Of a stretch of DNA of 64,000 nucleotides, positions 13,656 to 27,022 are shown in pieces. Origin of the DNA: Colius striatus (taxonomy: Eukaryota > Chordata > Aves > Coliiformes > Coliidae); the NCBI RefSeq assembly GCF_028858725.1, contig NC_084776.1:4960001-5024000 (forward strand), given 5' to 3'. The notes under the pieces are model-generated. The model did not search any database. It was not told the origin of the DNA and saw only the letters and a list, made by a program, of their open reading frames with translations. The first letter of the stretch is position 1; every line of letters begins with the position of its first letter. The position numbers and the translations under genes were made by a program.

Positions 13656-15339
13656 TAAATTACAGTTTCTGGTAGGAGAAAGGCAATGGACTTGGGCAGC
13701 CACCTGCAGTCTGTAAGCATCCACCTGAGCTGCAGGGACAAGGCAGCACAAGGTGCTATCCAAGAGGCAGCTCTCTCCTGTCTGATACCTTGTCTGAATC
13801 AATTCATTATTTGTTTGAAATATGCTGGGATTGCTGTAATCGGTATTCCTCTCTTTCACACTGCACCAGGATTGAAGAGGTTTATCCTCTGGAGGTTATT
13901 TTTAGCAGTGACACCACAGTTAAGTCAATCAAGCCTGGCAGTGAGGGCTGAGTGGCAGCTCTGAGGTGCAGACACCTTGAATCAGAGCAGCCACGTTGGG
14001 CAGCATGTTCTGCAGCACACAAGGCTCTGCCAGCACGCCTGCTATGTGGGCTTCACCTGGGAGATACCAGGACTGGACACTGCTCTTTGCTTCCCTGTGC
14101 CTCAGTCCAGCAGACACGTTTGGAGACTCTGCTGTGTACATCCATCTCCGTGCATTGTGTGATGTGTTCCTCTCTCTGAGCTGCTGGGGCTTGGATCTGC
14201 CAGCCAAAATGCCCCTGTGATTAGCCTAAACATGCTATAGTCAAAAAGAGCTGGCACAGCAGGGACCTGTTATTTAACTCCTGCACTAGATGAGAAGATG
14301 CTGTAGTTTCTCACAGGCTGATTTATTATCTTCAGCCATTGCTTGCAACCCTGTTGCTACTTGTACTGTAGTTGCTCTCAAAACAAAGCACTTGTAGCTC
14401 TCTCCCACTAGAACCTCTTCCCAAGACTTTCTGTTTAAAACCTGGTTTTCCTCTGACAATAGTGAAGTTCTTTGCTGTTTTTAACAACCTCTGAACTTTT
14501 GTACTGTGGAATTCACTGTACAATGGCTTCAAGCAAGAATTATAACCAAAAAAAAGTATACTTCTGTTATGCACATTTTCTTCCCTTATCTCTCATCCCA
14601 GCTGAACTGGGTGCTTGCAGAAGAAGAGGTAATTTCTGTCCACAAGTGTCCACCTCAATTTATAGACAAAAGAAGGGTAGAACTGATTGTGGCTTTATTG
14701 GTGGCAGCTGGTGGCCTTGGGTCTCCAGCCAGGAGCTCTGACTCTCAGGGTGAGCTTTTTGTCAAACATTAAATCATGGAATAAATACATAGCAGACTCC
14801 AGCTAATCCATTTTCAGAGGATACATCAGAGGTCTTGTGCAACACGCTGTCACTGCACTGTGGTGCAGCCAATGGCAGAGCTGGTCTGGCCTTTGAAGCA
14901 AGTCTAGTAGAGGTAAATTTTGGACACCTGAGGAAAATGTGTTCCCCTGACACTCTCACCTGTCCCTGCTAGAGACAGCCTGCACAAGCACAAAGCAGTG
15001 CTTTGCCCTGACCATCAGCCAGGCTCCTGGCACTGCCTGGGAAGCAGTGCTGTGGCTGCAGGATGGGCAGGAGGGAGCAGTATTGGGCAGGGAAGGACTC
15101 TGAAACACTGACCCCAGGAGTAGTGCCAGCTCACTGGAGAGACACTCACTATAAAAATCATCCAAGTGTGTGCAGACAAGGTTCATGCAGTGGTGTGATG
15201 CTCCTTCTCCTGGGACAGGGGTGCTGGCAGGCAGCATCAGACCCTGCCAATCCTTGAGCACAGTGAATATCTACAGTGTGTCCTGAACGTGAGCTGGCAC
15301 TTGGGTTTCAGTGTGCTGACCCCAGGTACAGGTTGCTAG
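13656..15339. other. intergenic, no gene recognised
   Basis: Unique-looking non-coding sequence between CR1 fragments. The short open frames lack recognisable domains or exon structure. Confidence 0.5.
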
Positions 15340-15562
15340 GAGCAGAACACAAGAAGTTCCACTGGAACATGAGGACAAACTGTTCAGGTGAGTGAGCCCT
15401 GGCCCAGGCTGCCCAGAGAGGATGTGGAATCTCCTTCTCTGGAGATTTCCAAACCCATCTGAACACGTTCCTGCAGAGTCTGATCTAGATTGACCTGCTT
15501 TAGCAGGGAGCTGGGCTGGATGATTTCTAGAGGTCCCTTCCAACCCCCACCATTCTGTGATT
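15340..15562 (+). repeat. CR1 LINE 3' fragment, sense
   Basis: Sense-orientation CR1 3' region. It contains AACATGAGGACAAACTG, the GCCCAGGCTGCCCAGAGAGG block, CTTCTCTGGAGATTTCC and the terminal GGATGATTTCTAGAGGTCCC, ending in the CR1 tail ATTCTGTGATT. It is 5'-truncated and joins tail to tail with an opposite-strand CR1 tail at 15563. Confidence 0.88.
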
Positions 15563-15635
15563 AATCACAGAATGATGGGGGTTGGGAGGGACATTTAGAG
15601 ATTATCCAGTCCAATTCTGGCTCACAAACATGCAT
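15563..15635 (-). repeat. CR1 LINE 3' tail, antisense, abutting the previous CR1
   Basis: Antisense CR1 tail: AATCACAGAATGATGGGGGT, then GGGAGGGACATTTAGAGATTATCCAGTCC. It abuts the sense CR1 copy with no spacer. The junction is a perfect 16-bp palindrome (15555-15570) inside an imperfect inverted repeat of about 42 bp per arm. The right boundary is approximate. Confidence 0.8.
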
Positions 15636-17339
<1,704 letters not shown>

Positions 17340-19637
17340 GGGGACACTGCCTGGCAGCTCAGGTTTCTGCCCATCAGCTTGCCTCGCCTGCCATGTTTAC
17401 TCTCCGTTTGCAGAAGGATAACGCGCTCACTCGGTAAGTTGAGATGCCGATTGATTTGATCTGGTGCCATTGCTGAGGGGGTCAGTTCCTGTTCAGCTGC
17501 ATTCTGCGTGGGTACAGCCTTGCACTCCTGCTGCCATCCATGAAGAGACTTGTTTCCATTTATGCTGAGGCTGCCAGCAGCAGTGATGCTGTTGTCCACT
17601 CAAGCACTGAAGAAGGGCCTTGGTTGCATCTCGAGTCGTGCTTGGTGCAGGTGTTTTTGCAGGAACACGGTGTGGTTGAAGGTCTCCCACCCAGGAGGGG
17701 CAGTGCTGCACTGCCCTGCAGCTCACCACAGCTCACACACAGAGTGCAAACGACCTTGGGAGATTGTTTATCTCCCCAGTGAGAAAAGAAACGCTGAAGA
17801 TTTTAAAAGGATAGAGAGTGCCTTTCTGATAGAAGCCAGCTGCTGCTCCCATCAGAATTTAATAGTTTCCATGTTGTCTGTCAGCTCCCCAGAGGGCAGT
17901 GCCAAGCCTGTCCTGGCACTTATTTTCCACAGGTAGAACATGAGCTCTGCTCTTACAAGGCAGAGTACCCCTTGCCCTGCCCAAATCCCCTGACAGGATA
18001 CAATATACTTCCTGGAAAAGCTGGGTACAAAGCCTCCTGCCCAAGGGAAAGTGTGAACGATGGTAAATGTACTGGGAAGATGATATGTGTGAGTCATTGC
18101 TGCCACCCACCCCACCAAAAGGGAAACTTCTGACCCCTTGCACCAAGTGCTACTTCCCTCCTGGGTTCCATCGTGCATCATCACATATCTGACCCTGCCC
18201 CTCACCTCTCAGCCTTCCTTCAGCTGGATCATGTTCCAGCTGGACCATATGAAGACTGCTATTGTATCTCCAGGAAATATAACATTATATTCATCAGCTC
18301 TTGTTATCGGAATTTGGGAGCTACAGGCTAAAGGCTTTTGTGGCTAACAAGTTTCTTCTGCTTCTTGCTGGTTTTTGTCCCTCTTGGTACTTGATAGACT
18401 TAAGTTCACATCTTCTGAAAGGAAAGGAAATGTTCTCTTTGTCCTCCCGGTGAAGCACAAAGAGAGATGTTCTTACAGCCACAGAAGTGTCTGTGATGTT
18501 GTGTAGCTGTTCCTGAGCACAGACAGCTCAGGTCCTGCTCTGTCTTCATCAGCCTGGGCTGCAAAACCCACCCAAGAGTCTGGGGAGACACTGTCTGGGT
18601 GTCCATTGGTGTGATGAAATTGGTAATAATTCAGAAGCTGGTGGCATGATCCTCAGCCATATATACTGAAATAATGATGTTGAATGTCTTGTTTTGGTTA
18701 TTTAGCACTGAAAAAGTGTAATTAGTTAACCACAAGTTGTAGCTGCTTTGGCAAAACTTGGCAGTAACTAAGTTGTTGGCATGTGAGGGCCACTGTCACC
18801 CAGGCAGGCCAATGTTATCTTTCCTTGGGCTCTCCTATCACCCTTATCTTCAGCTTATAAGCTCTTTAAAGCTTTTTATGTGTTCATATATCATCTAACA
18901 TACTAGAAGCCCTCTTAGTGATAAGGGATCCTTGGTGTTGGAGGACAGAAACAATCATCTTTGCTTAGAAGACCTTGGGGGGGGACTAAAAAGAGCTCAA
19001 AAATATCACAAAGTGTGGCAAGGCTGTTTTGGTGGTGAGATGTCATAAAAAAGTGCCCCAATGCCAGCAGTAAAGCTCTGCCTTTCTTTGACAAAGGTCA
19101 TGCAAACAATGTCATGACACATCTGCTGTATCATTGCCATCGTGTTTATGTAACACATGCAGAGATAGAGCCTTGCAAGGCTATGTTAATAAATACTCCT
19201 AGATAGCTGAAATTATCCAGATATATAGGAGCATTTGTGCAGCAAACCCTTTGCATACATTGGCCACAGTCTCTTGTCTTCTCAAAACACAGTAGCCAAG
19301 TTTCCTTCTGACAGCTTGAGACACTGGGGCTGCGGTGCCACCAGCAGTGCCTGGGGAGGCTGCAGGCAGGGAAAATGCTCCTGAGAGCACAGTGTTCACT
19401 TGTAAGGAAATTTATCAGTTGTGACGTGGCTGATGGACTCTGCCCTGAAACATGGAGGTAAAAGCAGGAAATGACACCTTCCTGATAGTATTTCTAAACG
19501 GCTGGCAAAATCCTCTCCCAGAAAACACGGGACTGAGGTGCATCAGGTCCTCACCTTCCCAATGGGGATAGAATGGTTTTCTTAGGTTTTTGTCTATACT
19601 AGAAAAATGTTGGAGTGTTAAAGCAATGAGAGAGCCC
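17340..19637. other. SMIM36 3' flank / intergenic
   Basis: The SMIM36 3' UTR must begin here, but its end is not clear. The first canonical AATAAA I noticed is far downstream at 19188-19193. No other gene is recognised. Confidence 0.4.
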
Positions 19638-19735
19638 TTAGAATCATAGAACCATTTTGGTTGGAAAAGATCATTAAGATCAAGTCCAAGCCCTCCCCTC
19701 ACACTCAGCCTGACAGCATAGTGTGCCCTCTTCTA
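19638..19735 (-). repeat. CR1 LINE 3' fragment, antisense
   Basis: Antisense CR1 tail: TAGAATCATAGAACCATTTT, then GGTTGGAAAAGATCATTAAGA and a short diverged CR1 interior. It is 5'-truncated and about 100 bp long, with approximate boundaries. Confidence 0.8.
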
Positions 19736-22700
19736 GGTGGATTAAAAACTGCAAGCTCAAGTCTCTTGAGCTACCTTTGTACTTCTTCATAAGGCCTGTG
19801 TCTCCTGGCCCTCTGCCAGTCCAAATGACTTTGGGACTCTCCCAAGGGCTTGACTCCCTTTGCTGAGTCTATCCCATCACGTAGGGTCTGGGTGTTGAAA
19901 GCAACAGCAAGTGTACTCTGAGAGCTTGTATCCAAAATAGCTGCTTTTGAGGGGTGGATGTAAGGACAGCCAGAGCTGCAGCAAGGAAATGCACATGAGG
20001 AAGGTGTGAAGGATGGAGAGATGTACACTGCTGGTGGTTGCTGCTGCCCAGGAGGAAAGCAGATAGGCTCCCAGAGCAGCTGTCAGGACTGCTCAGAGAT
20101 CTGGTTCATCATGCTTGAGTGACAGAAAGGTATTTTGTTTATAGACTGCTCTGCTGTTCACAGCAGAAAGCTGTTGAATATCATAAGAAAAAATCACACC
20201 AGAAATATAAAACATGGGGAAATGGGAATGGCTGCTATCTCTGGCTTCTGGTTTTCTCTCCTGGCTCCCTCCTTCTCATGTCTACTGGTTTCCTTGGGGA
20301 TGCTGCTGCTGAGTTTCCCTCTCTAATGAAGCTGTTTGACATTAACCTTTCAAAGAGGCATTTCCACTCTACAGTGACAATCCAGGTGCAGATTTTAGAG
20401 GCAGATACTTGTCACGAGGCACCTGACTCCAGCATCTGGTCTTTCATCCCAGGCTGGGGATGGGTCTGTCTCTTCCCAGATCTGCAGCAGATGCTCTGTG
20501 GTGGGCAACGAAATTGTGCCCTAATTTCTCCATCTGTTAATGTCAATAATATTTGTTACATAGAGGGGCTGGGTTGATTTAATTAATATTTATGAAGGAG
20601 CATGAGATTTTTTCCTGAGTGGTGCTATAGAAATATTGATCATGATGAATTATTATATATTTGCCTTCTCCTGAGTGCATAGGAGATTTGGACATATTGT
20701 TTAAACACCCACATTTCACACTCCTTCAGTATTGAAGCTTATTGAGCCCACAGTATACTTCTCTGTTGCCATAAAAATACATCAAACATAACCACCATTG
20801 ACTTCAGCAGGAGCAAAGGGTGTAGGCTTAGAATTCGCCTCTGTTTGTGTTAATGATAGTGCCTAAATCATCAATATTTTTCCATAACTTCATTGGGTAA
20901 TACTTTTCATGTTCTTTTTTTAGCCCATTTCTTTTCAACAAAACAAATGTACACATTCAGGCCAATTCTAGGCCTCAATCTTTCAATAAAGGGGAGGGGA
21001 GGCAGGAATCAGGCTTCACCTATCCCGACCCTGAAGGACATGTCCCTTGATAGAGGGAATGGATCTGCCCAAATGTCAATTGATTCCCTGCTCAGAGCAG
21101 TGCAGGGATGTGCTTTGCTATCTGCAGAGCTCACAGCAACCTTTCCATTGAATCATTTCTCATCAGCCACCAACAGCTCTGCAATTCCCAGCCTCCAGGC
21201 ACAGCACGCAGGTTACAGATAAGGCATGAACCCAGGGACACCCAGGGGAAAGAAAAGCTTTTTACTGAGATGGGAACAGTATTTTAGCACTTTTGAGGAC
21301 ATTACTTTTAGAGCAGGTTTCCACTGGAACCAGGGTGGTTTAATAATGGGTGAGTGGTTTTGTTACTAGCAAAAACTCTGATGCAGACACGATTACACCA
21401 GGAAAACGTCATTTGACAATAAGCTGTATTTTACTTGCAGAAACTGTGTGTACCAGCTTGGCAAATAACCTCCTCAATTAATTGAATCTCTGTTTACAGT
21501 TGATGGAGAAAGACAGCTTGTAGGGACATGTCATCAAGCCTTTTTTGGTGCAGACAAGGCCTTATAAAGCTGCATTTTTATTTACATACCTCTGCAGAAT
21601 TGAAAATGGGGGCAGCGCTTGTAAAGCCAAGTGTTCTGTCCCTGGGGTATTGAATAGAAGGCAAAGCTTTGGCATCAGGAGGCTCTGTGTTTGTTTTGGG
21701 AAGCAGAGCTGGCTGAGATCCCAGTGCTAACTCTGAACATCTGAGGAAAAGGCTGGCTGGAAAGAATTATGTCGTGACGCAGACAGGGGAAAGCCAGGAA
21801 ATTCGAAGCCAGGACAGAGACTCCTACCTTAACTCATTCTGGCGTGGAAAAACTAGTTGTGAAGAGTTACCACCACATCCTTGGTACATGCAGTTATGAA
21901 ATGTGCTGGTGTTTAAGAGCTCCTTGGGAGGATGGATGTTTTTACCAATTTGTTGTGGCAGAGGTTAGAGAACTTCTCAGATAACCAGGAGCTTTAAGTT
22001 ATAACTGGAGGAGAAAATACAGCTCATCATTGTCAGCTCTGTGTTTTTGCAACAGTTTTGGCCAGGTTACTTGGAGGACACATGCTGCTCTCCTGTTATT
22101 ACCTCTATAGAGTTGAAGGGACAAAGGACTCTTTCTCTTTCCCTCTAACTAACCTCATTTGGCCAACTTTGCAATGTGGCAGATCCCAGGGGTTCCATCC
22201 TCATGCAGTTTTGTGTTCTCAGCATCACAAAAGTTCATCTGCTTCTTGGGCTGACAGTTAAACCACCATCAGGAGGGTGTAAGGTACTATTACAGGTGGG
22301 TAATGGGAAACACTTTTGCAGATAGACTCACCACTCTTCCCTTTTTGCCAACAGAAGATGCTTTGCCTACTTCACCTGCAGAGGGGAATGTGGGGTTTTA
22401 TTTTGCTGCCTGTTTGTTAGTGTGCAGTACAGCGTATGGCATCCCAGAGGGGTGGGCAGCAATGTCTGTAAGAGGGCAAAGAAAGGTTCCAGCCCTGGGG
22501 GCAGCTGAATGGTGCCTGTTAAAGCTTCCCCTCGGAAGGTTACCAAAGCCTATCCCACAGGCAGAGCTTCAAAGCACCGACAGGCTGTAGAGCCGCTGCT
22601 TCCTGTTTTGTTTGACAGCTGCTTGGGAGGAGGCAGGTCATGACCGTGGCTTTTCTGTGTCCTCTCTGCTGGGAAGTGTACAGGGTAACCTGGAGAAATA

Positions 22701-22966
22701 GACATTAAAAAAGCCAGATGCCTTCCATTTGTTTTTTTTAGAGCAGAAGTTGAGGCACACATACTGGATGAAAAGAATGAAGGAAAATGGCTTAAGGCTG
22801 TGTGTGTCCTCAGCACACGAGGGTGAAGCACCTCTCATTGTTTCTACACTTAGCAAAGTCTTGCTCTTACCTGGACTGGACCAGGTCCAGGTTTTTGCCA
22901 CTACTTGCTTTCCAGGCAGGTGTGCAGCAGCACTCTACCTGTCTATGATGCAGAAGACACCCCTTG
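19736..22966. other. intergenic, no gene recognised
   Basis: No supported gene or RNA. Part of it (20580-20900) is AT-rich, with TAATTAATATTTAT-type strings that resemble non-coding regulatory DNA, but this cannot be told from background without alignment. Confidence 0.45.
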
Positions 22967-23090
22967 ATCATAGAATCATTTTGATTGGAAAAGATCTTTA
23001 AGATCATTGAGTCCAAGCACTAACCCAACACTGACCTCCCTGGGCAGCCTGGGACAGGGGCTGACAACCTCTCGGGGAAAAAGTTCTTTC
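22967..23090 (-). repeat. CR1 LINE 3' fragment, antisense
   Basis: Antisense CR1 tail: ATCATAGAATCATTTTGATT, then GGAAAAGATCTTTAAGATCATTGAG, a GGGCAGCCTGGGACAGGGGC segment, and an AAAGTTCTTTCT segment equivalent to the CR1 AAGAA-TTTTTCC region. It is internally shortened relative to full CR1. Boundaries are approximate. Confidence 0.82.
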
Positions 23091-26000
23091 TATAGAATCA
23101 TAGATCTCCAAGTACTTCATCCCATGCAGACAGATGGAGCAAAAGCTATGTCCCAGCAGCCACCTGCACATGCTCAGAGACCAAACCTCAGGGATAAGCA
23201 CCTGGACCTTGCCAGGTCTGCAGCAATGCAGGTCCTGAGCAGGGCCAGGGGTGAAACGTTGAGTTGGAGCAGCACGGAGCGATGCTGCGAGCGTGGGGCA
23301 GCTGCCTGTCACCACATCCTCTTCAGCACAGGGCCTGAAAGCATCTTCTTGGGTCAGAGGCATTTTGCTGCGCTCATTTGATTTCAGTGCTCCCCGACAG
23401 ATTAGCTCTGCTCCTACAGGGCACCAGCTTTTCTGTCTTAACAGATAAACCTCTGCCAGGCAGATCACAGCCGTCTTGAACTCGTAGAATAACCCGCCAG
23501 AAGGCAATGAGGGTTCAGATAAGCTCTGAGTTCAAAGGGGCACTTTGGGCTTAAAACTCACAGTGTGCCCGATTATGACTTTAACCTGGGATGGGGACAG
23601 CAAGTGCCCAAGATGACTGGAGCAGGGCAAGACTGCTCCAGAGAGAGAAATAGGTTTGTAGGTGCAGCCCTGGCTGCTGACACAGCGCAGGCTCCCGCAA
23701 GGAGGCAAAGTCAGAAAATGCTTTACTGTTTTGCCATGGATTTAAGGAATTCAGTCATAATGCATATCTCCTAATAGCTGATAATATAGGAAGAAAATCA
23801 ACTCTATCAACTTCTTTTGTTATTATACCCCTGTTAATTTATGGAGCATGTGTACACCTAGACACACACAGAGACGTGTGTTTATGCACAGAATTACAGG
23901 TTGTACAAAGATTACAGGTGCTTCTAACTTAATCCTGTATTACAGTATTCAATACAGAAGTCACCCAGCTTGATTTTGATTCTTCTCACCTTGGATTGCC
24001 CTCTGTCTCTTCTCCAGGAGCTCATGGGACAGGGCAGATGATGTTACAGTCAACTGCATAAAGCATCTTCTGTCTTAAGTGTTATCTTTTCAAAGAAGCC
24101 CATTCTAGGATATAGGCACAGACCACCATGTGCAGTTTGTGTCTCCCCACAAATTATTGGGCTTTCTATGCTCCAGTTTTTGGATTTGCATGGGCCAGAT
24201 TCTGCTGCCTGGGACTTGGTCATGAACTGGGCTGGCTCCAAAGCTGCAGGCTGTGCTCTGCTCTCCCTTTCCCCACAACAGGCGGGAGGTTACTCGAGGT
24301 AATTCAATGGGATTTCAGTGGAAATACCCAGGGGTGACATGAGTGCAAGTGCAGTCCAGGAGAGAAGGTCCAAGTTTGCATGGGTACAACCATGATTAGT
24401 ATTTGGCTGCCATGCTTCAGAGCCTGTGTCAGACGCGATTTGGCTGCTGGATGTGCTGCTTGAGTGTTCCTGCCATCTGTCTCTGGTTTCAGGTCAAGCA
24501 GGGCTCTAGCTGTCAGGTTTCACATTCCTTTTGTTGCTCTCTTCCTACAACAGCATGACCACTAACTGCTCCAGGTAATTAACTGTTAAAAGACAGGGTC
24601 TTAGTCCCTAGACCCCACTCAGAGATTTGAGGAAAGCTTTCCTGAGAAGCAAAAGCAGTTACAGTTATGAACACCCTAAAACCATGTCATTAGAGCACAC
24701 ACCTGGGAGACACAGCACTTTGTTCTCCTTTCAAGGGCCTTGAGCAATGTTTTTTCTTAGTCATCAGTCAGTGTGCTTCATTGTGGACAGATGGTATTTT
24801 TCAAGTGGAGATGAGATGAATGAAATCAAATATTTGCTTTTCAGTCTGAACTAATGGACTGTCTTCCTCTGTCCATGAAATATAAACCACCAAGTAGCAA
24901 GCAACAGCTCCAGACTGAGTCTCCTGTTCAGCAGAGATTTCACTGACTTTCCTGCATTATTTAAGCTTTGGTTCAAGAGCTGCTTTGCTTCTTTTGAAGA
25001 GTTTAGTACCTGGCAAAGCACCTCATTTTCTGAGTAGCTTTGCACCTCCAGAGCTGGAGTCTTATGGATATAAGCCTCCAAAAGCTGTGTAGAGGAGACG
25101 TGTAATGCTACTGATGCAGCAGCACTGGCTGCTCCCTACACAGCCAGGGCCAGCTGCTGGTAACAAGACTCTTGTTTTTGTTGACCAGAGATCTCATTTC
25201 TGGCACATCTCTACAATGTTCTGTGCATCAAAGAAAGCAGTGTTGTACACAAGCTGTAAATCATCAGGTCTTTTTTTTTCACTACCTTTTGCATAGGAGG
25301 TAATAGCAGTCCCATTTTCTTTTGATAATGCAGTGATTTATCACTTGACAGTGACTTAATGAAACTCCTGCTATTCTCACTGGAATTTGAGAAGTGACAT
25401 TACAAGGAAGTCCTTCCTTGAACTTTCCCTCTTGGCCACTCTTGGAAATTAGAGTGTCTTGATTTTAATGAGCTCAGAGGATTGGGGAGTTGCAAGGGGA
25501 AAAAAAAAAACAGCTTCAAAAATACCTGGCCTCCTCTTGTGAATGTGTCAGGGCATGTTTTTAAATACAGAGCTCTCTCACCAGAACAGGCTTGTGCTCT
25601 CCTTATTCTCTGACTTCTCCGGCTGAGCTCTTTCTTGGCTCTAGCCCATGGTTTATGATGCAAGGCCGTGTTTACTTTGCATGAGGGAATGTTGCAACAT
25701 ATAGACCAGCTGGTGTAAATCACCCCAGTCTTTGCTCCCCTCTCTATCCCTCCTGCAGTCGTATCTAGATGGCAAACCATGGGTCACCTGCCAGTGTGGA
25801 TGTACATATAAACACACAGGTACATGGCTGCAACATATAAGCACCTTTGAAAGGCTTCTGGGAGCTGTGTCTAAACTGACAACACAATCACACAAACAAA
25901 ATGGAAGAGAACACACTAATTGGAAATGACAGTAAGAACAGCATGAGCTCAGGAGATGCTTGTTTTGGGGATCCCAAGGGGCAGATGGAGGGGTGCCTGG

Positions 26001-26990
26001 AGCTGCTCGATTCCCTCCCCATGGGTCTGTTTCATGGCCACGAGGGTTCTGAACTGTGTCCACGTACAAGGGTGAACAGGGAGTGATGTGGAGACAGAGC
26101 TCAGCACCTGGAGGTCCCTGTGCTCATGCTGCCTGGGACATGGCTTCTGCTTCAGGGCCAGGTGACTGCTGCTTTTCTAGCAGTGATGGTTTATGAATGG
26201 GTACCCACTGGCTGCAGCAGTTTGTAAAGGAGAGCAAAGTATTTGTCAGCAGTTGAAAAAACTCTCAGCTGAATGGTGGGGGTTTTTTACCAAAAGGTTT
26301 CCAAACTGGCCAGGCATCTTGTTGCCTTCTAGGAGAGATGATTTCTCCCAGAACTAAGGTCTGGGGTCAGTCAGATCCAAGCCAAAGCTCATGGCTATGG
26401 AAACACTCTTTTGTCAACCTCAGTGCCTGATCAGAAATCCAGTCTGCTTTCCCAGCCAAGGGAGAGGGATGAAAACTTCCTGAGGGAATTCAGATCTTTC
26501 TTCCATGAAGAAGCCAAAGGTGAAGAGGTACTTCATTGGGATGCTTGTGGGTCAGTGAGAAGAGCACAGGTTTGGTCTCTACTGTAGGTTCTGGGTTTCT
26601 GGTCCTGGAGGTGGTGTGAGTGCTGCTGTATAGAAGATCCACTGCAGCTTTGTATCTTAGTAAAATATTTGCTGTGTGAACTATACCTTGGAATTTGTAT
26701 AGGTTTGGGTGTTGTGTAAATAATAGTCTTCTGTAGAAATACAGATACACTATCTCCCATACATATTTATTTAGCAGCAAGATGGAGAGTTTGAAAGAGA
26801 ATCATGTTTGCAAAGGGCTGTGTAATGGCAACTGTTTCTTTCTCATGTGGATGTGCAGCACATAACAGAAGCTGAAACATAATGGAGAATCTGTAGGAAA
26901 GATAATTTACTCTATCAACATTAAATACACATACAAAACAGTATGGCTCTATATTTGTATTTGCACAAATAGTGGTGAAGGGAACAAAAA

Positions 26991-27022
26991 ATAAACCATA
27001 GTGAACATAAACCATAATGAAC
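26991..27022. repeat. 16-bp tandem duplication containing ATAAACC
   Basis: ATAAACCATAGTGAAC at 26991-27006 is followed immediately by ATAAACCATAATGAAC at 27007-27022, with one mismatch. Each unit holds a forkhead-like ATAAAC core. It is most likely a small replication-slippage duplication. Confidence 0.6.

Noticed and set aside
23004-23507. 167-codon minus-strand ORF
   Set aside because: Its 3' part overlaps a CR1 fragment, the rest shows no domain, and no exon signals support it.
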